Below, in pieces: positions 7,740 through 13,986 of a DNA stretch of 13,986 bases. The translations under genes were made by a program, and so were the position numbers. Numbering within the stretch: the first letter of the stretch is position 1; each line of letters opens with the position of its first letter. Source of the stretch: Ga0077527 sp049433545 (lineage in GTDB: Bacteria; Pseudomonadota; Gammaproteobacteria; Burkholderiales; SG8-41); contig JBMTEY010000063.1 in assembly GCA_049433545.1 (NCBI GenBank), forward strand, positions 1 to 13,986. The letters are read 5' to 3'. The notes beneath the pieces were generated by a model, which was not told where the DNA came from, searched no databases, and saw only the letters and a list, made by a program, of their open reading frames with translations.

Positions 7740-9203
7740 CTATCTTTTCCCGCGCCGCCGTTCCTGCCGTTTGCAGCAATCGCTGCTGTCGCGGTTGTGC
7801 ACCCAGGTCAGCAGCGCATCCATCGCGGGTTGCGCATTAAATGCGTTGGTGTGGTTGACCAGGAATATCACTGCCACGCGATTGCCCCGTGCGTCGAGTA
7901 CGTAGCCGGCGATGGAGCGCACACCGGACAATGATCCCGTCTTGATATGCGCCTGGCCGGCGATCTGAGCGTTCTTGAGGCGGCGGCGCATGGTGCCGTC
8001 GACGGCGGCGACCGGCAGCGACGCCATCAGTTCCGGCATCACCGGGCTGGCGTAAGCATCCAGCAGAAGTGCGCCGAGATGGCGCGCGGTGATGCGTTCG
8101 ATGCGCGACAGGCCTGAGCCGTTTTCCATCACCAGCTCGGGCATGTCCATGTTTTTCGCGGCCAGCCAGCCGCGGATGGCGGCAAAGGCATTGGCGGAAG
8201 TGGCCGGCATGCCGTTGCTGCCCAGCGTCAGGTAAAGCTGCCTCGCCATCACGTTGTTGGAGTACTTGTTGATGTCACGCACGATTTCCGCCAGCGATTC
8301 CGACGGCGCGCTGACCAGCAGTCGCGCCTGCGGCGGCGCAGCGCCTTCCCGTACTGTGCCGGTGAAACTGCCGCCCAGCTCCCGCCACAGCAGCATGAAC
8401 AGCGCGCCGGCATACTGCCGATGCCCGAGTACGCTGGTGATGTAAGACTGTTCGCCGCAGGCCAGCGCATAACTGCCGGTGAACGAGAGGCGCGCAGCGT
8501 CGCCATTGCCCTGCGTGGCCGGCCGCATGCGGTTGTACCAGTCGCCGCAGGCGCCGTCGGTCAGTTTCAGCTGGTTGACGATCTGCACCTGGGGCAGCGG
8601 CGGCTCAACGACGATGCGCACGGTACGCGTCGTGGCATCCGGAATGAATTGCAGGAACACGGCCTTGAAATTCACCAGCAATGCGCTGGGTCCGGTGTTG
8701 TAGGGCTGGGTCGGCTTGTCGTCGAAACGCGCGGGGTCGTGGCCCTCGTCGGCGAACAGGGTGTGATCCAGCACCAGGTCGCCGCGGATCTCGCGCACAC
8801 CGCGCGCGCGCAGGCTGCGCAGCATCAGCCAGAAATCCTCCAGCGTGATTTTCGGGTCTCCCGAACCTTTCAGGTACAGGTTGCCGTTCAGCACCTCCTG
8901 CGCGACAGCGCCGTCGGTGAGGATTCCGGTTTTCCAGACATGGGCGGGACCCAGCAATTCCAACCCGGCATAAGTGGTGAGCAGTTTCATGCTCGACGCC
9001 GGGTTCAGCGCGCGGTCGGCGCCGACGGCAACGACAGGCTGGGCGGCCCCGATTTCGTGGACATAGACGCCGACGGCGGACTCGGGGATGCCGCCCTGCG
9101 CCAGCGCGCGGGCCACAGGTTCGGGCAGCGCAGTCTGCGCTGCCGCGGCCAGCGGCAGCAGCAGGGCGGCGGTCAGCAGGCAGAGCAGTTTGGCGGCGCG
9201 CAT
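7740..9203 (-). CDS. dacB: D-alanyl-D-alanine carboxypeptidase/endopeptidase, PBP4 (DacB) type
   Basis: A 487-aa class C low-molecular-weight penicillin-binding protein. It trims or cleaves D-Ala-containing peptides of peptidoglycan in the periplasm. An N-terminal signal peptide is evident (MRAAK, a leucine/alanine-rich core, then AAAAQ, cleavage about residue 22). Catalytic motifs are SSMK at 70-73 (Ser70 nucleophile), SNN at 315-317 and KTG at 421-423. The insertion of about 240 residues between the first two motifs is typical of the PBP4 family. The ATG at 9203 is preferred; a TTG at 9215 would overlap the upstream stop as TTGA and add four residues (MTLP), and is plausible since the upstream gene also starts with TTG. 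The C-terminus is odd: after the usual end it carries CC and a strongly basic tail (RRRGKR). Last gene of the bioA-MBL-dacB run. Confidence 0.95.
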   Translation of the reverse strand: MRAAKLLCLLTAALLLPLAAAAQTALPEPVARALAQGGIPESAVGVYVHEIGAAQPVVAVGADRALNPASSMKLLTTYAGLELLGPAHVWKTGILTDGAVAQEVLNGNLYLKGSGDPKITLEDFWLMLRSLRARGVREIRGDLVLDHTLFADEGHDPARFDDKPTQPYNTGPSALLVNFKAVFLQFIPDATTRTVRIVVEPPLPQVQIVNQLKLTDGACGDWYNRMRPATQGNGDAARLSFTGSYALACGEQSYITSVLGHRQYAGALFMLLWRELGGSFTGTVREGAAPPQARLLVSAPSESLAEIVRDINKYSNNVMARQLYLTLGSNGMPATSANAFAAIRGWLAAKNMDMPELVMENGSGLSRIERITARHLGALLLDAYASPVMPELMASLPVAAVDGTMRRRLKNAQIAGQAHIKTGSLSGVRSIAGYVLDARGNRVAVIFLVNHTNAFNAQPAMDALLTWVHNRDSSDCCKRQERRRGKR

Positions 9204-9211
9204 GGGCAGGG

Positions 9212-10603
9212 TCAAAGGATGGCGCTGCTGTGCAAGGCCGGCGTGTCGATTTCGCGCCAGCCCAGACGGGCGCGGACGGCATCGGCCAAAACCGCGGCGA
9301 CGGATTCTTCGCCGTGGACGATGAAGGTGCGCGCCGGCGGTTTTTTGAAGTTTCGCATCCAGGCCAGCAACGCGTCACGGTCGGCATGCGCTGACAGGCC
9401 GTTGATGGTATAGACGTCGGCGCGTACCGGTACGGGGATGCCGAAGATGCGCACGCTGCGGGCGCCGTCGACGATGCGCCGGCCCAGCGTGCCTGCCGCC
9501 TGGAAGCCGACGATCAGCAGCGTCGAATCCCTGCGACCCAGGTTGTGCCGCAGGTGATGCTTGATGCGGCCGGCGTTGCACATGCCGCTGGCGGAGATGA
9601 TCACCGCGCCGTGTTTGATACGCTGCAGGTTGGTCGATTCCAGCACATCCTGCACGAAATGGATTTTCGGTTGTCCGCGGTGACGTTTCAGCCATTGCAG
9701 CTGCGCGGCGGCGTCCTTGTCGAGCAGGCTCCAGTGCCTGGCGGTGATTTCGGTGGCCTTGGTCGCCATTGGCGAATCGATATAGATGTCCATCTGCGGC
9801 AGCCGGCCCTGCCGGTAGAGGTCGACCAGCAGGTAGACGATTTCCTGGGTGCGGCCGACGGCGAAAGCCGGAATGATGACTTTGCCTTTCTTGCGCACCA
9901 GGGTGTCGGTGACCGCATGCTCGAGTTCAGCCAGCGTCTCATCCATGGTCCTGTGCAGGCGGTTGCCGTACGTCGATTCGACGATCAGCACATCGGCTTC
10001 GGCGATCACGGCCGGGTCGCGCACCAGCGGCCGGCAGGGCTGGCCGATGTCGCCGGAGAACACGATCTTGCGCGTTCGTCCGCCTTCCGCGATCCATAGT
10101 TCGATGATCGCGGAGCCGATGATGTGTCCGGCGTCGCGGAATACGCAGCGCAATTTTTCATGGGGACGCAGTTCCTCGCCGTAAGCGACCGGCTTCAGGC
10201 TGCGCAGCGAGCGGGTCGCCTCCGCCACGGTGTACAGCGGCGGCTTGCCGGCGCCGCGTGTTTTCGATTTTTTCATCCACTCGAGCTCTTTTTCCTGGAT
10301 GTGCGCCGAATCGAGCAGCATGACCTCAAGCAGGTCGCAGGTTGCCGCGGTGGCGTAAACCGGGCCGCGGAATCCGGCGGCAACCAGGCGCGGCAGCAGG
10401 CCGGAGTGGTCGATGTGGGCGTGGGTCAGCAGCACGCAATCGAGCGTTGCCGGATCGAAGGCGAAACGCGCGCGGTTCTTGGCGTCGGCTTCGCGGCCGC
10501 CCTGGAACATGCCGCAATCCACCAGCAGACGCAGGCCCGCAGCCTCGATCAGGTAACTGGAACCGGTGACTTCGCCTGCGGCGCCGAGGAAAGTCAGTTT
10601 CAA
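9212..10603 (-). CDS. Metallo-beta-lactamase fold, beta-CASP protein (probable RNA-processing nuclease)
   Basis: A 463-aa protein with the metallo-beta-lactamase fold plus beta-CASP insertion found in CPSF73-like and TTHA0252-like RNases. Metal-binding motifs are HAHIDHSG at 61-68 (His61, His63, Asp65, His66), His160 and Asp185 in SGDIG. Beta-CASP motifs follow: ESTYGNR (Glu209), PAFAVGRTQE, SASGM, SAHAD (His406) and IVHGE (His430). It is shorter than RNase J and lacks that family's C-terminal domain. Likely a cytoplasmic zinc-dependent endo- or exoribonuclease; a DNA substrate is not excluded. The start is a TTG at 10603: homologues begin MKLTFLGAAGEVTGSSYL exactly there, and no better in-frame start is near. 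That TTG overlaps the bioA stop by four bases (TTGA). The link with biotin synthesis and cell-wall trimming is not obvious. Confidence 0.93.
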   Translation of the reverse strand: MKLTFLGAAGEVTGSSYLIEAAGLRLLVDCGMFQGGREADAKNRARFAFDPATLDCVLLTHAHIDHSGLLPRLVAAGFRGPVYATAATCDLLEVMLLDSAHIQEKELEWMKKSKTRGAGKPPLYTVAEATRSLRSLKPVAYGEELRPHEKLRCVFRDAGHIIGSAIIELWIAEGGRTRKIVFSGDIGQPCRPLVRDPAVIAEADVLIVESTYGNRLHRTMDETLAELEHAVTDTLVRKKGKVIIPAFAVGRTQEIVYLLVDLYRQGRLPQMDIYIDSPMATKATEITARHWSLLDKDAAAQLQWLKRHRGQPKIHFVQDVLESTNLQRIKHGAVIISASGMCNAGRIKHHLRHNLGRRDSTLLIVGFQAAGTLGRRIVDGARSVRIFGIPVPVRADVYTINGLSAHADRDALLAWMRNFKKPPARTFIVHGEESVAAVLADAVRARLGWREIDTPALHSSAIL

Positions 10604-11925
10604 GCGGTATGTTCCAATGCGTCCAGGGTGCGCTCCGCGAGCAGATCCATCTCCGCATCGCTGATCACGTACGGCGGCATGAAATAAACGGTGTTGCCGA
10701 TGGGCCGCAGCAGAAGTTCTCGCACCAGCCCCGCTTCAAATAAACGCCGGGAGTAGCCATCGCCTGCGCAGTCGACTTCAAACGCCCAGATCATGCCGGT
10801 CGAGCGGAAATCACGCACCCGCGGATGCGCGGCGAGCGCCTGGGTCGCTGTGGTCATGCGCTGCGCCCTGGCGCGGTTGCGCTCGATCACGCGATCCTGT
10901 TCAAATATGTCCAGCGTCGCCAGCGCGGCGCGGCAGGCCAGCGCGTTACCGGTGTATGAATGTGAGTGCAGGAAGCCGCGCGTCACGGCGTCGTCATAGA
11001 AGGCGCTGTAGATGCTGTCGCGGGTCAGCACTGCGGACAGCGGCAGGTATCCGCCGGTGATGCCCTTGGACAGGCACAGGAAATCAGGGGAGATCGCTGC
11101 CTGCTCATGCGCGAAGAAGCTGCCGGTGCGTCCGAAGCCGGTCATGATTTCATCGGCGATCAGGTGCACGCCGTAACGGTCGCACAGCGCGCGCGCGCGG
11201 CGCAGGTACTCGGTGTCGTGCATCGCCATTCCGCTGGCACCCTGCACCAGCGGTTCGATGATCAGCGCCGCGGTTTGCGCATGATGCTGTTCGAGGTGGA
11301 GTTCCAGCGCCGCGGCGCAGGCAATGGCATGCTCGCGCGGTGACACGCCGGGCGCGGCCAGGCGCCAGTCAGGGCTCGGCACCTGCACGCTGCTGCGCAG
11401 CAGCGGCGCGTAAGTGTCTTTGAAGAGGCGCACGTCAGTCACCGACAACGCGCCCAGCGTCTCACCGTGATAGCTGCCGGCGAGGCTGATGAATTCCGTT
11501 TTCTGAGGTTGGCCGCCGTTACGCCAGTAATGGAAGCTCATCTTCAGCGCGATTTCGACAGCCGATGCGCCGTCGCTGCCGTAGAAGCAGTGGCCCAGCG
11601 CGCCGCCTGTCAGTGCCGACAGCCGCTCCGAAAGCTCGACCACCGGCTCATGCGTGAAGCCGGCAAGCATCACGTGTTCGAGTTTCTGCAGCTGGTCGAT
11701 CAGAGCGGCGTTGATGCGCGGCTCGGCATGGCCGAACAGGTTGACCCACCACGAACTGACGGCATCGAGGTAGCGTTTGCCGTCGCAGTCATAGAGCCAG
11801 CAGCCCTGGGCGCGGGCAATCGGGATGATCGGCAGCGTTTCGTGCTGCTTCATCTGGGTGCAGGGGTGCCACACCGCAGTGCGGCTGCGTTCTAGCAGCA
11901 GAGTGTTGCGAGTGCTAGTTTGCAT
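10600..11925 (-). CDS. bioA: Adenosylmethionine--8-amino-7-oxononanoate aminotransferase BioA
   Basis: A 441-aa class III PLP aminotransferase. BioA converts 8-amino-7-oxononanoate (KAPA) to 7,8-diaminononanoate with S-adenosylmethionine as amino donor, the antepenultimate step of biotin synthesis. Identification rests on VWHPCTQMK near the N-terminus, DAVSSWWVNLFGH (Trp59-Trp60, BioA-specific), SYHGETLGALSVT with Tyr152, IADEIMTGFGRTG with Asp258 binding the PLP ring nitrogen, and CLSKGITGG with Lys287 as the Schiff-base lysine. These separate it from other class III aminotransferases. The ATG at 11925 is the first plausible start. It is not next to bioF, bioC, bioD or bioB in this window. 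It heads a minus-strand run whose next genes overlap or nearly overlap it. No BirA-type operator is recognisable upstream. Confidence 0.96.
   Translation of the reverse strand: MQTSTRNTLLLERSRTAVWHPCTQMKQHETLPIIPIARAQGCWLYDCDGKRYLDAVSSWWVNLFGHAEPRINAALIDQLQKLEHVMLAGFTHEPVVELSERLSALTGGALGHCFYGSDGASAVEIALKMSFHYWRNGGQPQKTEFISLAGSYHGETLGALSVTDVRLFKDTYAPLLRSSVQVPSPDWRLAAPGVSPREHAIACAAALELHLEQHHAQTAALIIEPLVQGASGMAMHDTEYLRRARALCDRYGVHLIADEIMTGFGRTGSFFAHEQAAISPDFLCLSKGITGGYLPLSAVLTRDSIYSAFYDDAVTRGFLHSHSYTGNALACRAALATLDIFEQDRVIERNRARAQRMTTATQALAAHPRVRDFRSTGMIWAFEVDCAGDGYSRRLFEAGLVRELLLRPIGNTVYFMPPYVISDAEMDLLAERTLDALEHTA
11892..11918. repeat. Degenerate CIRCE-like inverted repeat at the 5' end of bioA
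   Basis: Top strand reads CTAGCAGCA-N9-GAGTGCTAG. The outer arms CTAGCA/TGCTAG pair perfectly. The right arm matches CIRCE (GAGTGCTAA) at 8 of 9 positions and the left arm at 5 of 9, with the correct 9-bp spacer. It covers roughly codons 3-12 of bioA. It is coding sequence, so coincidence is quite possible; compare the perfect CIRCE at 12865. Confidence 0.3.
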
Positions 11926-12107
11926 TGCAGTACCACTCTGTCAAATACTCGGCCACATTCAACCGGCGCGTTTTTCGGCCGTTAAGGGAAGTGTGCGGCA
12001 TGCGGGCGGCGTATCGATGCCGCTGCCGCGCAGTGGCACCGAATTTGCTCTGATGTTTTCGGTAGTTGTTGTTGAGTTTAACAGCACACTAAAGGAGATG
12101 TTGATCC
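11926..12107. other. Divergent intergenic region between bioA and the unknown gene
   Basis: These 182 bp must hold outward promoters for bioA (minus) and the 12108 gene (plus). On the minus strand TTGACA occurs at 11942-11937, but its -10 would fall inside bioA. A loose hairpin (CGGCAT 11996-12001 with ATGCCG 12017-12022) is present on the plus strand. I see no promoter close to consensus for either gene and no BirA-type operator. The only strong signal is the AAAGGAG Shine-Dalgarno at 12091-12097. Confidence 0.6.
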
Positions 12108-12767
12108 ATGCAGATTCTCGAGCGCATCGAAGACCAGATGGCTGCAACCAACCTGCCCCTGGTGGGCGTCACGCTGGCGGCAGTACCCTGCCCGGACACG
12201 CCAGTCATCCTGACGCTGCACTGGCACGGCTTCATCAAACAGAAACTGGCCGAGCTTGAGGAAGCCGAGCCCGTGGCCTACGCATCGATACCGAGTTCAT
12301 CGCTACAACTGAATGAACGCTGGCGCGAACTGCTTGCGGTGGACCACGCGGCGATGGAAGCGGCATGGGCGCTGGGCGCCTGGGACGTGGCGCGTGCCGA
12401 ACGCCCCGGCTGCATGCGCCGCGGCGCCGATGCCAGCGAGGCGCTGGAATGCCTGCAGGCTTTCGGCGCCTATCCCCATGCGGTGAACGGCGCGCAGGTG
12501 GCCGTCTCGGACGCGCCCGACAGCTACGATCTGGTCGAACTTGCCGCAGCCCAGGGCTACCTGATGTGGGTGTTCCGGCCGGTACTCGGCGGCATCTGGA
12601 AGGACTATGCCGACGATGCCACCTTGACCGAGGAGGGGCGGCGCAACGGTCCTTGTCCCCATGCCCCGGTACCCCCGGTCTGCGCCGGCAAGCGCCGTAC
12701 GGTTTACCGTTTCGGCATACCCAGGCACCGTACCTTCCCGGTGCCGCATCCCGGCGAATTACATTAA
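12108..12767 (+). CDS. Hypothetical protein, unrecognised, upstream of groESL
   Basis: A 219-aa soluble-looking protein that I do not recognise. The start is well supported: AAAGGAG at 12091-12097 lies 10 bases before the ATG. There is no signal peptide or membrane segment. The N-terminal third is moderately hydrophobic (LPLVGVTLAAV, PVILTLHWHGF). The middle is acidic and rich in tryptophan and alanine (WRELLAVDHAAMEAAWALGAWD). Five cysteines are present (28, 102, 115, 183, 192); Cys183-Pro-His185 and Cys192 near the basic, proline-rich C-terminus could bind metal, but this is speculative. Base composition is like its neighbours, so there is no sign of recent transfer. It diverges from bioA and ends 184 bp before groES. 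Because a promoter begins at its stop codon, it need not be cotranscribed with groESL. Confidence 0.8.
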   Translation: MQILERIEDQMAATNLPLVGVTLAAVPCPDTPVILTLHWHGFIKQKLAELEEAEPVAYASIPSSSLQLNERWRELLAVDHAAMEAAWALGAWDVARAERPGCMRRGADASEALECLQAFGAYPHAVNGAQVAVSDAPDSYDLVELAAAQGYLMWVFRPVLGGIWKDYADDATLTEEGRRNGPCPHAPVPPVCAGKRRTVYRFGIPRHRTFPVPHPGELH

Positions 12768-12787
12768 GTATCTGTTTTAATTAATAT
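12759..12787 (+). promoter_or_regulatory. Candidate sigma70 promoter upstream of groES
   Basis: TTACAT (12759-12764) and TAATAT (12782-12787) are separated by exactly 17 bp, matching the -35 and -10 consensus at 4 of 6 and 5 of 6 positions. The -35 overlaps the last codons and stop of the upstream gene. Initiation would fall near 12794, giving a leader of about 157 nt to groES. It would provide non-heat-shock transcription of groESL. Confidence 0.6.
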
Positions 12788-12795
12788 TTTAGTGT

Positions 12796-12811
12796 AAGCG
12801 AGTACTCGCTT
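12796..12811. promoter_or_regulatory. Perfect 16-bp palindrome at the predicted sigma70 start site; operator candidate
   Basis: AAGCGAGTACTCGCTT is self-complementary over all 16 bases with no spacer. It begins about two bases after the start predicted for the 12759 promoter, a classic position for a repressor operator. It is not CIRCE, which has a 9-bp spacer and a different core. No T-run follows, so it is not an intrinsic terminator. The binding protein is unknown. Confidence 0.5.
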
Positions 12812-12841
12812 CAAGGCGGGCGCAATCACGTGCCCCTTGAA
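12810..12841. repeat. Inverted repeat containing the sigma32 -35 element
   Basis: TTCAAGG (12810-12816) and CCTTGAA (12835-12841) are perfect 7-bp inverted arms. The right arm contains most of the sigma32-type -35 (CTTGAAA). RNA started at the upstream promoter could fold here, with two further G-C pairs after a one-base bulge. It shares two bases with the adjacent palindrome. No T-run follows it. Confidence 0.5.
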
Positions 12842-12863
12842 ATCCCCTTCGTACACCCCTATC
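12836..12863 (+). promoter_or_regulatory. Sigma32 (RpoH) heat-shock promoter for groESL
   Basis: CTTGAAA (12836-12842) matches the sigma32 -35, and CCCCTATC (12856-12863) resembles the -10 (CCCCATNT), with a 13-bp spacer, within the usual range. The -35 is exact; the -10 is imperfect. Initiation would fall about 12870, inside the CIRCE operator. This is consistent with RpoH activation combined with HrcA repression. Confidence 0.75.
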
Positions 12864-12864
12864 A

Positions 12865-12891
12865 TTAGCACTCGCTTGAGCAGAGTGCTAA
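12865..12891. promoter_or_regulatory. CIRCE operator (HrcA binding site)
   Basis: TTAGCACTC-N9-GAGTGCTAA is a perfect match to the CIRCE consensus in both 9-base arms and in spacer length. HrcA bound here represses groESL and releases on heat shock; GroEL itself assists HrcA folding in known systems, giving feedback. The site begins two bases after the sigma32-type -10 and ends 59 bp before the groES ATG. hrcA is not in this window. Confidence 0.97.
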
Positions 12892-12950
12892 CAAACTCGC
12901 TCGCGGTAAGTTTCCCAGATTATTCAACCGTTACTTGAGGAGATGCACCA

Positions 12951-13238
12951 ATGAAGATTCGTCCGTTGCACGACCGCATTATCGTGAAGCGGCTGGAAGA
13001 AGAGCGCAAGACTGCTTCCGGTATCGTGATTCCTGACACCGCCGCCGAAAAGCCGGATCAGGGTGAAGTCAAGGCTGTCGGCAAAGGCAAGAAAAACGAC
13101 GACGGCAAAGTGACCCCGCTCGACGTCAAGGTCGGCGACCGCGTCCTCTTCGGCAAGTACTCCGGCCAGACCGTCAAGGTCGAAGGCGAGGAACTGCTCG
13201 TGATGCGCGAAGAAGACATCATGGGCGTTGTCGAGTAA
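12951..13238 (+). CDS. groES: Co-chaperonin GroES (Hsp10)
   Basis: A 95-aa protein, the usual GroES length. Seven copies form the lid that closes the GroEL chamber during ATP-driven protein folding in the cytoplasm. It opens with MKIRPLHDRIIVKRLEEE, carries the mobile loop around residues 17-34 (including TASGIVIPD, whose hydrophobic IVI contacts GroEL), the GKYSGQTVKVEGEELLVMRE strand region, and ends with DIMGVVE. The start follows GAGGAG at 12937-12942 with an 8-base gap. It lies downstream of the sigma32-type promoter and CIRCE and is cotranscribed with groEL, 29 bp away. Confidence 0.99.
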   Translation: MKIRPLHDRIIVKRLEEERKTASGIVIPDTAAEKPDQGEVKAVGKGKKNDDGKVTPLDVKVGDRVLFGKYSGQTVKVEGEELLVMREEDIMGVVE

Positions 13239-13267
13239 CCCACACAGAATATCCAGGAGATACCAAC

Positions 13268-13986
<719 letters not shown>

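Noticed and set aside
8421..9413. 330-aa plus-strand open frame across dacB and the MBL gene
   Set aside because: Antisense to two clear genes and rich in Arg/Gln/Gly, typical of a shadow frame.

Overview
The window is high-GC, densely packed chromosomal DNA from a proteobacterium, most likely a betaproteobacterium. The grounds are the ubiC-ubiA-ubiD quinone cluster behind recG, a PBP4-type DacB, and a groESL operon carrying both a sigma32-type promoter and a perfect CIRCE (HrcA) operator. I cannot name the genus. There are no rRNA or tRNA genes, CRISPR arrays, insertion sequences or phage genes. Nearly everything is housekeeping.

Layout. (1) 1-591: 3' end of an acyl-CoA dehydrogenase gene. 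(2) 681-3169: a RidA-family gene, then recG 17 bp later. (3) 3265-6145: ubiC, ubiA and ubiD, joined by 4-base GTGA and ATGA stop/start overlaps and preceded by an extended -10 promoter candidate. Together they cover chorismate to 4-hydroxybenzoate, prenylation, and decarboxylation in ubiquinone synthesis. (4) 6244-7717: an unassigned polytopic membrane protein with an internal repeat, then a uracil-DNA-glycosylase-superfamily protein with four cysteines. (5) 11925-7740, minus strand: bioA, then a beta-CASP metallo-beta-lactamase protein, then dacB, tightly coupled and converging on the glycosylase-like gene. (6) 12108-12767: an unrecognised 219-aa protein with a strong ribosome binding site, divergent from bioA. 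(7) 12768-13986: an AT-richer control region followed by groES and the first 239 codons of groEL.

The most rewarding part is the 183 bp in front of groES. It holds a good sigma70 promoter (TTACAT-N17-TAATAT), a perfect 16-bp palindrome at the expected transcription start, an inverted repeat whose right arm contains the sigma32 -35 element, a sigma32-like promoter, and a perfect CIRCE. The palindrome is not explained by known groE control. A second item is an in-phase A AAA AAA heptamer inside recG, followed two codons later by a -1 frame stop, in an AT-rich patch. I found no convincing new multi-gene system.
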